Shown: positions 10,495 to 18,260 of the stretch, piece by piece
How positions within the stretch are numbered: the stretch's first letter is position 1
How the letters are laid out: each line of letters starts with the position of its first letter
NCBI RefSeq assembly: GCF_001577365.1
Contig: NZ_CP014513.1
Span: 1,860,001-1,924,000, forward strand
DNA length: 64,000 nucleotides
DNA from: Frondihabitans sp. PAMC 28766
GTDB taxonomy: Bacteria; Actinomycetota; Actinomycetes; Actinomycetales; Microbacteriaceae
Direction: 5' to 3'
Notes under the pieces: generated by a model
Told to the model about the DNA's origin: nothing
The model's database searches: none
The model's input: the letters and a program-made list of their open reading frames with translations, nothing else
Position numbers and translations under genes: made by a program

Positions 10495-11121
10495 TCAGCG
10501 CTTGACGAGCTGCAGGAGGCCGTCGCCAGACGTCGCGAGGGCCGAGATCACCGCGGGCGAAGTCGACACCTCGGTCAGCAGCGTGCGGTAGTCGGCGGTC
10601 ACGCCGTCGCGGGCGGCGGGGTTCACGACCCGCCCGTTCACGAGAGCGTGCGCCACGAGCACCACACCACCCGTGCGCGCCAGCCGAAGCCCGTGCTCGA
10701 CGTACTCGATGACGCCCTCGGGGTCGGCGTCGACCAGCACGACGTCGTACGAGTTCTCGTTCATGCGAGGCAGGACCTCGGTGGCGCGCCCCGTGATCAG
10801 ACGCACCCGATTGGCGGGTACCCCGGCGAGGGCGAAGGCCTCGCGGGCGGCCTGCTGGTGGTCGAGCTCGACGTCGATCGACGTGAGCGTCGCGTCGGGC
10901 GCGCCCTGCAGGAGGCAGAGCCCCGACACGCCGAGACCGGTGCCGATCTCGATGATGTTGGAGGCTCCGACGAGGGCCGCGGTGACCGCGAGCTGGGCCC
11001 CGACGCCCGGCGAGACGGTGTCGACTCCGGCTTCGAGGGAGTGCTGGCGCGCCAGACCGATCGCGTCACCCTCGGTGACCAGCTCTTCGGCGAACTTCCA
11101 ACTGGACTCTCTGTGCGGCAC
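10495..11121 (-). CDS. SAM-dependent O-methyltransferase (Rv1220c-like)
   Basis: A 208-residue Rossmann-fold methyltransferase related to the catechol/caffeoyl-CoA O-methyltransferase family. The SAM-binding motif I is 'IIEIGTGLGVSGL', followed by 'TSIDVELDHQQAARE' (acidic residue that binds the ribose) and 'VVLVDADPEGVIEY'. The substrate is unknown. GTG 11121 is chosen because a GAGGA site lies 6 nt upstream; GTG 11127 is a weaker alternative and a longer N-terminus is unlikely. It is divergent from tatB. In mycobacteria sigE, rseA and htrA separate the orthologous methyltransferase from tatB; those three genes are absent here. Confidence 0.82.
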   Translation of the reverse strand: MPHRESSWKFAEELVTEGDAIGLARQHSLEAGVDTVSPGVGAQLAVTAALVGASNIIEIGTGLGVSGLCLLQGAPDATLTSIDVELDHQQAAREAFALAGVPANRVRLITGRATEVLPRMNENSYDVVLVDADPEGVIEYVEHGLRLARTGGVVLVAHALVNGRVVNPAARDGVTADYRTLLTEVSTSPAVISALATSGDGLLQLVKR

Positions 11122-11171
11122 TCTCACTCCTCGTCGGTCAACTCTATGGGTTGGTTTGGCGCGGAAGCAGT

Positions 11172-11177
11172 TAGTCT
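11172..11177 (+). promoter_or_regulatory. -10 element of a leaderless tatB transcript
   Basis: TAGTCT ends 6 nt before the tatB GTG start. Confidence 0.5.
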
Positions 11178-11183
11178 CTTCTC

Positions 11184-11573
11184 GTGTTGCAATCCTTCGA
11201 CAAGCTCTTCGTGATCGCCCTGATCGCTGTTTTGCTGTTGGGTCCGACACGTCTTCCCGTCTACGCGTCCAAGCTGGCGAGCCTGGTCCGAACCGTCCGC
11301 GGCATGGCCGACCAGGCGCGCGACCGCATGCGCGACGAGATGGGCGACGAGTTCGTCGACATGGACTGGCAGAAGCTCGACCCGCGCCAGTACGACCCGC
11401 GACGCATCATCCGCGACGCCCTGCTCGAAGACCCCACCGAAGTCGAAGCGATCTCCACCCCCGCGTCGGCCGCTGCGGCCGTGGAGGCGGGCCTGCCGTC
11501 CGCGCCGTATCGCATGGCGACCGTGCCGCTCGCCGCCGGCGAGGCGCCGCCGTACGACAACGAGGCCACCTAG
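11184..11573 (+). CDS. tatB: Twin-arginine translocase subunit TatB
   Basis: A 129-residue protein of the TatA/TatB family. An N-terminal membrane helix (about residues 7-20, 'LFVIALIAVLLLGPTRLP') carries the conserved Gly-Pro hinge. It is followed by an amphipathic helix (KLASLVRTVRGMADQARDRM) and an acidic, flexible tail. TatB with TatC forms the receptor for twin-arginine signal peptides. The length and position favour TatB over TatA, which is usually shorter (60-90 residues). The Glu often seen near the N-terminus of E. coli TatB is replaced here by 'FDKLF'. The start is GTG 11184, next to a -10 hexamer. The mrp gene converges from downstream. Confidence 0.85.
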   Translation: MLQSFDKLFVIALIAVLLLGPTRLPVYASKLASLVRTVRGMADQARDRMRDEMGDEFVDMDWQKLDPRQYDPRRIIRDALLEDPTEVEAISTPASAAAAVEAGLPSAPYRMATVPLAAGEAPPYDNEAT

Positions 11574-11648
11574 GCCGTGCCTAGCCGATCCCGATTCGGC
11601 CTGAGACCCCGTGCTTCGGCCGTGGTCCCAGCGCCGCGGCGTCGGGAT

Positions 11649-11670
11649 GTCACCCGAAATCCGGGGTGAC
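11649..11670. terminator. Stem-loop between tatB and mrp
   Basis: A 7-bp stem (GTCACCC/GGGTGAC, 11649-11655 with 11664-11670) with an 8-nt loop sits between the convergent genes; no T-run. Confidence 0.4.
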
Positions 11671-11686
11671 GCCGGGCCGGGCGGCG

Positions 11687-12838
11687 CTAGCCGACGCTGA
11701 GGCCGAGGCGGCGGCCGGCGAGGCCGCGCTCGCGGACGGCGAGGCGTGCGGCCAGCGCGTCGAGAGCTGCGGCCGCGGGGTCGAGCGGGGCAGCGACCAC
11801 GACCGGCACGCCCGAATCGCCGCCCTCACGGAGCCCGATGCTCAGAGGGATGCTGGCGAGCAGCTCGACCGTGGCCTCCTGCCCCGTCGAGAGGCGCCTG
11901 GCGGTCTCGGCGCCGCCACCCGTGCCGAAGAGCTCGAGCACGCTGCCGTCGGGCTGCACGAGCCCGGCCATGTTCTCGACGACGCCCAGCAGCTTCTGGC
12001 CGGTCTGGCGCGCGACGAGGCCCGAGCGCTCGGCGACGTCGGCAGCAGCCGGCTGAGGGGTCGTCACGACGATGACTTCGGCGTGGGGCAGCAGTTGCCC
12101 GACCGAGATCGCGACGTCGCCGGTGCCGGGCGGCAGGTCGAGCAGCAGGACGTCGAGGTCGCCGAAATAGACATCGGTCAAGAACTGCTCGATGGTGCGG
12201 TGCAGCATGGGGCCGCGCCAGGCGACAGCGGTCGAGGTGTCGTCGACGAACATGCCGATCGAGATCACCTTCACACCGTGGGCGACGGGCGGCAGGATCA
12301 TGTCGTCGACCTGCGTCGGCTTCACGGACGCCCCGTTGCCGTCGACGAGGCCGAGGAGCCCCGGGATCGAGAAGCCGTAGACGTCGGCGTCGACGATGCC
12401 CACGGCGAGCCCACGGGCCGCCAGAGCGACGGCGAGGTTGGCGGTGACGGTCGACTTGCCGACCCCGCCCTTGCCGCTCGTGACCGCGTAGACGCGGGTG
12501 AGCGAGTCGGGGCCGAACTGCATGCCGCGCTTGGCGCGCCCGTCGCGGAGCTTCGATGTCAGGGCCTTGCGCTCGGCGGGCGTCATGACCGTGACGTCGA
12601 CGTCGACCGCCGAGACGCCCGCGACGGCCGCGGTGGCAGCCCGTACGTCGCGCTCGATCGTGTCGGCGGCCGGGCACCCGACGATGGTGAGCTTGACGGC
12701 GACGGTGGCTGCACCGTCGGCCGCGACGCTCACGGCCCCCACCATGTCGAGCTCCGTGATCGGCTTGCGGATCTCGGGGTCGAGGACGCGGGTGAGGGCC
12801 GTGCGGACCATGCCCTCGACGTCGCCGGGGGAGGTCAC
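11687..12838 (-). CDS. mrp: Mrp/ApbC-type P-loop Fe-S cluster carrier
   Basis: A 383-residue protein with an N-terminal MIP18/DUF59 domain (about residues 5-75) and a C-terminal MinD/Mrp ATPase domain. The deviant Walker A is 'GKGGVGKS' at 122-129, and the switch region 'LLLDLPPGTGD' is typical. Mrp proteins bind and deliver Fe-S clusters to apo-enzymes. A C-terminal CxxC, present in many Mrp proteins, is not visible here, so cluster binding may differ. The GTG start overlaps the end of the upstream DUF1003 gene by 4 bp (GTGA), so the two are translationally coupled. Confidence 0.92.
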   Translation of the reverse strand: MTSPGDVEGMVRTALTRVLDPEIRKPITELDMVGAVSVAADGAATVAVKLTIVGCPAADTIERDVRAATAAVAGVSAVDVDVTVMTPAERKALTSKLRDGRAKRGMQFGPDSLTRVYAVTSGKGGVGKSTVTANLAVALAARGLAVGIVDADVYGFSIPGLLGLVDGNGASVKPTQVDDMILPPVAHGVKVISIGMFVDDTSTAVAWRGPMLHRTIEQFLTDVYFGDLDVLLLDLPPGTGDVAISVGQLLPHAEVIVVTTPQPAAADVAERSGLVARQTGQKLLGVVENMAGLVQPDGSVLELFGTGGGAETARRLSTGQEATVELLASIPLSIGLREGGDSGVPVVVAAPLDPAAAALDALAARLAVRERGLAGRRLGLSVG

Positions 12839-13380
12839 ACGGTGCCCCGGGCGATCGACTCGTCGCGCGCCGCGCCGTCGGGCCCGTCGTGCCCCTCGAG
12901 CTCTTCGAGGAGGGAGCGCAGCTCGTCGCGGATGAAGTCTTTCGACGCCATGTCCTTGATGGCGAGGCGCAGAGCGACGACCTCTCGCGCGAGGTATTCG
13001 GTGTCGGCGAGGTTGCGCTCGGAGCGCTGTCGATCCTGCTCGACCTGGACCCGGTCGCGGTCGTCCTGGCGATTCTGGGCCAGCAGGATGAGGGGCGCGG
13101 CATACGAGGCCTGGAGCGACAGGACCAGTGTCAGGACCGTGTAGCCGTTCGCCTGAGAGTCGAAGCGGATGGCGACGGGGGCGAAGGTGTTGTAGGCGAT
13201 CCAGACAGCGCAGAAGACCGTCAGAGCGATCAGGAAGTAGGGCGTGCCCATCCCGCGGGCGATCGACTCGGTCGCTCGGCCGAAGGAGTCGCGATTGGGT
13301 CGGTTGCGCCCCGGAAGGACGCGGACGCGCAGGCCCTTGGGCGAATCGAGACGAACGTCACTGCGGCTATCGCGTGCCAT
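12835..13380 (-). CDS. DUF1003 membrane protein
   Basis: A 181-residue protein with two adjacent membrane helices (about residues 48-68 and 80-100: 'FLIALTVFCAVWIAYNTF', 'TVLTLVLSLQASYAAPLILL') and the family stretch 'LILLAQNRQDDRDR'. A basic N-terminal tail and an acidic, probably coiled C-terminal tail face the cytoplasm. Function is unknown. It sits between an MgtE-N/CBS protein upstream (14-bp overlap) and mrp downstream (4-bp overlap), so the three genes form one coupled operon. That hints at a shared role, possibly in divalent metal handling; this is inference only. Confidence 0.85.
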   Translation of the reverse strand: MARDSRSDVRLDSPKGLRVRVLPGRNRPNRDSFGRATESIARGMGTPYFLIALTVFCAVWIAYNTFAPVAIRFDSQANGYTVLTLVLSLQASYAAPLILLAQNRQDDRDRVQVEQDRQRSERNLADTEYLAREVVALRLAIKDMASKDFIRDELRSLLEELEGHDGPDGAARDESIARGTV

Positions 13381-14686
13381 TGGGCGTCCTCCTTCCGGTG
13401 CTGGTCACGGGTGCTCTTCTGAGGCGGGGCCGCGTGCGGCCCAAAGGTTGCTCGGGATCCTGGCTGCGCCAGTCGTCAGGCAGCACGTGGTCGAGGACGT
13501 CGTCGATTGTCACCACCCCGACAAGTCGGTGGTTGTCGTCGACAACCGGAACGGAGACGAGGTTGTAACGGGCCATCACCCGGGTGACCTCGAGAGCGGA
13601 CGCGCCCACGTTGACCGGCTCGAGCTGCTGATCGAGCAGCGTGCCGAGGCGTTCGTTGGGCGGGTAGCGGAGCATCCGCTGGAAGTGCACCATGCCGAGG
13701 AAGCGCCCGGTGGGCGGCTCGTAGGGCGGCAGCACGACGCAGACGGCCGCACCGAGCGCCGGAGCGATCTCGTGCCGGCGGATCATCGCGAGGCCCTCGG
13801 CGACGGTCGCGTCGCCCGAGACGATGACGGGCTCGGTGGTCATCAGACCGCCGGCCGTGTCGGAGTCGTAGCTCAGCAGCATGCGGACGTCGTCGGCCTC
13901 TTCGGGCTCCATCAAGAGCAGGAGGGCCTCTCGGCGCTCGTCGGAGAGCTGCCCGATGAGGTCGGCGGCGTCGTCGGGCTGCATCTGGTCGAGCACGTCG
14001 GCTGCGCGGTCGTCTTCGAGGCGGCTCAGGATCGCGACCTGCTCGTCTTCCGGCATCTCTTCGAGCACGTCGGCCAGGCGGTCGTCGGAGAGCTCTTCGG
14101 CGACCTCGTAGCGTCGCTCTTCGCCGAGGTCGAGCAGCGTGTTGGCGAGGTCGGCCGGCAGGAGGTCGGAATAGGCGGCGATCACGTGCTCGGCGCTCTG
14201 AGCCGTGCCGGGGGCGTTCTCTTCGCGCACGTCGCCCCAGTTGGCGAACACGGTCGCGCCCTTGCCGAACGGCGACGGCGTCGCCTTCGGCTTGCGCAGG
14301 AAGACCTGACCGATCTCCCAGTCGCCCGATGCCGTCTCGTCGATCGCGACGTCTTCGATGGTGGCGGCGGAGTCGTCGTGACGCAGACGCACGCGTCGGC
14401 CGAGCAGCTCGGCGATCACGCGCACCTCTCCACCGCGCTGCTCGAAGCGGCGCAGGGTGACAGTGCCCGTCGTGATGATCTGGCCCGACCCGATGCTCGT
14501 GACGCGGCCGATGCTGACGAACACCCGTCGCTTGCCCGGCACCTCGACCACGAAGCCGACGACGCGCGGAGACTCGGAGGCGCGGTAGACCACCAGGACG
14601 TCGCGCACCTTGCCGACCTTGTCGCCCGCGGGGTCGAAAACGGAGCACCCGGCCAATCGGGCGACGAAGACTCTCGTGGCGCTCAC
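13367..14686 (-). CDS. PRC-barrel/MgtE-N/CBS protein without membrane channel (Rv1232c-like)
   Basis: A 439-residue soluble protein. The N-terminal ~160 residues contain PRC-barrel-like repeats ('DKVGKVRDVLVV', 'GRRVRLR'). Residues ~165-290 are an MgtE intracellular N domain with repeated helical units ('VLEEMPEDEQVAILSRL', 'LDQMQPDDAADLIGQL'). The C-terminal part is a CBS pair ending 'VPVVDDNHRLVGVVTIDDV'. In MgtE these cytosolic domains sense Mg2+ and gate the channel; here the membrane pore is absent, so the protein could be a free-standing Mg2+ sensor or regulator. It is the first gene of the operon with DUF1003 and mrp. A short C-terminal basic tail is not conserved-looking. Confidence 0.85.
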   Translation of the reverse strand: MSATRVFVARLAGCSVFDPAGDKVGKVRDVLVVYRASESPRVVGFVVEVPGKRRVFVSIGRVTSIGSGQIITTGTVTLRRFEQRGGEVRVIAELLGRRVRLRHDDSAATIEDVAIDETASGDWEIGQVFLRKPKATPSPFGKGATVFANWGDVREENAPGTAQSAEHVIAAYSDLLPADLANTLLDLGEERRYEVAEELSDDRLADVLEEMPEDEQVAILSRLEDDRAADVLDQMQPDDAADLIGQLSDERREALLLLMEPEEADDVRMLLSYDSDTAGGLMTTEPVIVSGDATVAEGLAMIRRHEIAPALGAAVCVVLPPYEPPTGRFLGMVHFQRMLRYPPNERLGTLLDQQLEPVNVGASALEVTRVMARYNLVSVPVVDDNHRLVGVVTIDDVLDHVLPDDWRSQDPEQPLGRTRPRLRRAPVTSTGRRTPNGTR

Positions 14687-14695
14687 GAGACCAAT

Positions 14696-16189
14696 TTAGC
14701 CTGCTGCGCCGGAGATCCACGCCTCGACGTCGGCAGCGGTGCGCGGAATGCCGATCGAGAGGTTCTCGGCGCCGTCCGCGGTGACCAGGATGTCGTCCTC
14801 GATGCGCACGCCGATGCCGCGGAACGCCTCGGGCACGGTGAGGTCGTCGGGCTGGAAGTAGAGCCCCGGCTCGATGGTGAACACCATTCCCTCTTCGACG
14901 GTGCCGTCGATGTAGAGGTCGCGACGAGCGGCCGCGCAGTCGTGCACGTCGAGCCCTAAGTGGTGGCTGGTGCCGTGCACCATGTAGCGGCGGTGGTACT
15001 GCTTGTCGGGCTCGATCGACTCGGCGGCGCTGACCGGCAGGAAGCCCCACTCGGCGGTCTTCTCGGCGATCACGGCCATCGCGGTGGCGTGCACCTCGCG
15101 GAATCTGATGCCGGGCTTGACGATGGCGAACGCCGCGTCGGCGGCCTCGAGCACGGCCTCGTAGACGAGCCGCTGCACGTCGCTGAACGTGCCCGACACG
15201 GGCAGCGTGCGCGTGATGTCGGCGGTGTAGAGGCTTTCGAGCTCGATGCCGGCGTCGATCAGGATCAGGTCGCCGGGGGCGACGACGCCGTCGTTGCGGG
15301 TCCAGTGCAGGATGCAGGCGTGGTCGCCCGAGGCTGCGATCGTGTCGTACCCGACGGTGTTGCCGTCGGCCCGCGCTCGGCGGTTGAACGTGCCCTCGAC
15401 GAGGCGCTCCCCGCGGGTGTGCGCGACGATCTCGGGGAAGTCGTCGATGACGTCGTCGAAGCCGCGTTTCGTTGCGGCGACCGCGGCACGCATCTCGGCG
15501 ATCTCGTAGGCGTCTTTGACGAGGCGCAGCTCGCTGACGTCGCGGGTCAGGATCTCGAGGCCGGCGGCCCGGTCGGCCACGGTGTCGACGACCTCGAGGG
15601 CCGGGGCCTCGCCGACGAGCGCGTCGACGCGTCGCGTGAGATCCGGGTCGGCCGCGCGGATCAGCAGCGTGTCGGGGCCCGACGTCGCGACGACGTCCTC
15701 GAAGTCGGCGAGGTCGCGCGTGGCGATGCCGAGGGCCGAGCCGACCTGTGCCAGCGACGGGCGGGGGCCGACCCAGAACTCGCCGATGTCGGAGTTGGCA
15801 TAGAACTCGTCGCTGTCGTGGCCGGCGCTCGCGCGGAAGTACAGGGTGGCGTCGTGGCCGTCGACCGCGGGCTCGAGGACCAATACCGAGCCGGGCACAG
15901 TGTCGGCGCCCCAGCCGGTCAGGTGCGAGAACGCCGCGTGAGCGCGGAAGGGGTAGTCGGTGTCGTTGGAGCGCACCTTGGCCTGGCCGGCGGGCAGGAC
16001 GAGACGCTTGCCGGCGTGGAGGGCCGAGAGCTTCGCGCGACGGACCGAGGTGAAGGGCGCCTGCTCGAGCGGCGCGACCTCGCTGTCGGGCCGATCGGCC
16101 CACTGCGACGAGATGTACTCCTTGAACGAGTCGGAGACGGGTGTCGTCGAGCGGTTGGACGTTGCGCGCGGAGCCTTCTGATCAGCCAT
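14696..16189 (-). CDS. pepP: Xaa-Pro aminopeptidase (aminopeptidase P, M24B)
   Basis: A 497-residue metallopeptidase that removes the N-terminal residue before proline. The N-terminal AMP-N domain has 'FRAHAAFSHLTGW'. The C-terminal pita-bread fold carries the dinuclear metal ligands: Asp in 'LILIDAGIE' and 'TADITRTLPVSG', His in 'HGTSHHLGLDVHD', Glu in 'VFTIEPGLYF' and 'VRIEDDILVT'. ATG 16189 is chosen because a TACTTA -10-like element lies 5 nt upstream, consistent with a leaderless start; GTG 16213 would add eight residues. The Mn/Zn enzyme is cytosolic. The gene lies just upstream of the operon with the MgtE-N/CBS gene, with a 9-bp gap, so it may be its first gene. Confidence 0.93.
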   Translation of the reverse strand: MADQKAPRATSNRSTTPVSDSFKEYISSQWADRPDSEVAPLEQAPFTSVRRAKLSALHAGKRLVLPAGQAKVRSNDTDYPFRAHAAFSHLTGWGADTVPGSVLVLEPAVDGHDATLYFRASAGHDSDEFYANSDIGEFWVGPRPSLAQVGSALGIATRDLADFEDVVATSGPDTLLIRAADPDLTRRVDALVGEAPALEVVDTVADRAAGLEILTRDVSELRLVKDAYEIAEMRAAVAATKRGFDDVIDDFPEIVAHTRGERLVEGTFNRRARADGNTVGYDTIAASGDHACILHWTRNDGVVAPGDLILIDAGIELESLYTADITRTLPVSGTFSDVQRLVYEAVLEAADAAFAIVKPGIRFREVHATAMAVIAEKTAEWGFLPVSAAESIEPDKQYHRRYMVHGTSHHLGLDVHDCAAARRDLYIDGTVEEGMVFTIEPGLYFQPDDLTVPEAFRGIGVRIEDDILVTADGAENLSIGIPRTAADVEAWISGAAG

Positions 16190-16232
16190 GCCCCTAAGTA
16201 TGGCGCGAGCCACCCTGGGATGGGGTGGGCGT

Positions 16233-17258
16233 TCAGTCGGCGACGGCGTCGTCCTTCGGCGTCAGCTGGGCGAGGATCGGGCGGTGGTCGCTGCCGGCCT
16301 GGTCTTCGCTTCCGATCACCTCGAACCCGCTCACCGACCAGTCGGAGGTCGTCATGACGTGGTCGATGGGCGTCGCAAGCAGCTTCGGCACGTTGGTCGG
16401 CCAGGTGCCGACGCCGGCGTTCGAGGTCGCCAGGGCGGCGTCGCGGCAGGTGCCGAGGGTCGCGCTGCCGGTGCCGAGGCCCGAGAGATGGTCGAGGGTC
16501 GAGTTGAAGTCGCCGGCCAGGATCGTGTCCTTCGCGCCGCACAGCGTCGAGAGGTACTTCAGGTCGTGTCGCCACTGCGGCATGTACGCGGCGACCGGGG
16601 CCACGGAGTGGACCGCGACGATGGTCGGGCCGGTGTGGTCGACGGGGGTCGCGATGACGGTGGGCAGGATCTCGGTGGTCGTCTGGTCGGTCGACATCGT
16701 GTATGCGCCCAGCTTGCTGCTGATCAGCAGCGACGTCGACTTCGACTTGTCGGTGGGTGAGTACGTGAGGTTGAGCACGCTCATCGCCGACCCGTACTTC
16801 TTCATGTCGGCCGCGATCGCCTCGGCGACGGGCTTGGGCGTCTCGGGCAGACTCACGACAGTGGCGTGCTCGGAGAGCGCGAGCGCTGCGATCCGCGATG
16901 CACCCGGAGCGCCGCCTCGGGTGTTCCACGAGAGCACCGTGACGTCGCCGGTCTCGACGGCCTTGAACTTGTCGTCGCCGGGGCCCCGCTCGAACAGCAC
17001 CCCCGACGAGATGAGGGCGAAGACGATGAGCAGAGTCGCCGCGCCACCGAAGAAGCCGCGCACCGGCCGCGCGATGATCGCCACCAGCAGGAAGACGACG
17101 AAGGCCACGAGGGAGATTCCGACGAGCACGCCGCGGAACGCGATGAGCTGGGCGATGTAGTAGTGCTGCTGCAGCCCCAGAGCCTGGGGGAAGGCAAGCA
17201 CGAGCAGCGCCGCGGCGACCGCGAGCAGGAGGACGAAGGTGATGAATCGACGGAGCAC
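16233..17258 (-). CDS. Membrane-anchored endonuclease/exonuclease/phosphatase-family protein
   Basis: A 341-residue protein with three N-terminal membrane helices (roughly residues 4-24, 38-62 and 70-90), followed by an EEP (DNase I-like) domain. Catalytic motifs are visible: 'LSWNTRGG' (Asn), 'VSLPE' (Glu, metal), 'GDFNSTLDHL' (Asp/Asn) and 'GSDHRPILAQL' (Asp-His). The domain would lie outside the cell, as in actinobacterial proteins of this shape; the substrate (nucleic acid, inositol phosphate or phospholipid) is not known. The GTG start is preceded by TATGCT 9 nt upstream. Confidence 0.78.
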   Translation of the reverse strand: MLRRFITFVLLLAVAAALLVLAFPQALGLQQHYYIAQLIAFRGVLVGISLVAFVVFLLVAIIARPVRGFFGGAATLLIVFALISSGVLFERGPGDDKFKAVETGDVTVLSWNTRGGAPGASRIAALALSEHATVVSLPETPKPVAEAIAADMKKYGSAMSVLNLTYSPTDKSKSTSLLISSKLGAYTMSTDQTTTEILPTVIATPVDHTGPTIVAVHSVAPVAAYMPQWRHDLKYLSTLCGAKDTILAGDFNSTLDHLSGLGTGSATLGTCRDAALATSNAGVGTWPTNVPKLLATPIDHVMTTSDWSVSGFEVIGSEDQAGSDHRPILAQLTPKDDAVAD

Positions 17259-17337
17259 GGTGGGACGAGCATAGGGGACTCGGCTCCGTCCGCGCGCGGC
17301 CGGGGCCGACCTGACCGATGCGTGTCGGCCCGGGACC

Positions 17338-17343
17338 TACGAT
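17338..17343 (+). promoter_or_regulatory. -10 element of a leaderless PHP-gene transcript
   Basis: TACGAT ends 6 nt before ATG 17350. Confidence 0.5.
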
Positions 17344-17349
17344 GGAGCG

Positions 17350-18204
17350 ATGAGGACCGGCCCGATCGACCTGCACACGCACAGCAGCGTCTCGGACGGC
17401 ACCGAGACCCCCGCCGAGCTCGTCGCCGCGGCCGCCGAGCAGGGCCTCGGCGCCGTCGCACTCACCGACCACGACAGCACCGCGGGCTGGGCCGCGGCCG
17501 CCGCCGCCGTCCAGGGCACCGGGATGATGCTCGTGCCGGGCATGGAGCTCTCCACGCGGATCGGCTGGAGCAGCGTGCACATGCTGGGGTATCTCTTCGA
17601 TCCTGCATCGCCGTCGCTCGTGCGCGAGACCACGCGCCTGCGCGACGACCGGATGCATCGGGCCGAGCGCATGGTCGCGAAGATCGGCGCGGACTACGAC
17701 CTCAGCTGGCAGGACGTCTTGGACCAGGCGTCGGAGGGCGCGACGCTCGGGCGACCCCACATCGCGGACGCCCTCGTCGCCAAGGGGTATGCCCGAGACC
17801 GCAGCGCGGCGTTCGCCGGGATCCTGCACTGGCGGAGCGGCTACTACGAGCCGCACGAGGCGCCGAGCCCGCTCGTCGGCGTGCGGTTGATCCGAGAGGC
17901 CGGAGGAGTGCCCGTGCTGGCGCACCCGGCGACGCACGGGCGGGACACCAATGTGCCGCGCGACCACCTCATCGAGCTCGTCGAGGCGGGCCTCGGCGGC
18001 GTCGAGGTCGGCCACCGCGAGAACACGGCGGCCGGTCGCGAGCGGCTGCTCGAGCTGGCGAAGAAGTACGACCTCGTCGTGACCGGGTCGAGCGACTACC
18101 ACGGCGACGGAAAACCCAACCGGCTGGCCGAGAACTCGACCGACCCGGCGCAGTTCGCGCGCATCGTCGAGCAGGCGACCGGCTCGGCGCCGATCCAGGG
18201 CTGA
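17350..18204 (+). CDS. PHP-domain phosphoesterase (TrpH/RNase AM-like)
   Basis: A 284-residue PHP-fold metal-dependent phosphoesterase. The metal ligands are visible in order: 'DLHTHSSVSDGT', 'LTDHDS', 'PGMELS', 'LAHPATH' and 'TGSSDYHG'. Members of this family (YciV/TrpH) hydrolyse 3',5'-nucleoside bisphosphates or act as 5'-3' RNA exonucleases; which applies here is not shown. The start is defined by a -10 hexamer 6 nt upstream. It is convergent with the DEAD-box helicase gene across a stem-loop. Confidence 0.85.
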   Translation: MRTGPIDLHTHSSVSDGTETPAELVAAAAEQGLGAVALTDHDSTAGWAAAAAAVQGTGMMLVPGMELSTRIGWSSVHMLGYLFDPASPSLVRETTRLRDDRMHRAERMVAKIGADYDLSWQDVLDQASEGATLGRPHIADALVAKGYARDRSAAFAGILHWRSGYYEPHEAPSPLVGVRLIREAGGVPVLAHPATHGRDTNVPRDHLIELVEAGLGGVEVGHRENTAAGRERLLELAKKYDLVVTGSSDYHGDGKPNRLAENSTDPAQFARIVEQATGSAPIQG

Positions 18205-18212
18205 TGACAACG

Positions 18213-18243
18213 AAGCGCCCCGACCCCGAAGGGGCGAGGCGCT
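18213..18243. terminator. Stem-loop between PHP and helicase genes
   Basis: AGCGCC (18214-18219) pairs with GGCGCT near 18238-18243 and an inner CGACCCC/GGGGCG stem pairs around a GAA loop. It lies between convergent genes. Confidence 0.5.
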
Positions 18244-18260
18244 CGGTCTGACCGGTGCTG

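Noticed and set aside
17350..18204. DNA polymerase III/X PHP domain
   Set aside because: The protein is only 284 residues with no polymerase part, so it is a stand-alone phosphoesterase.
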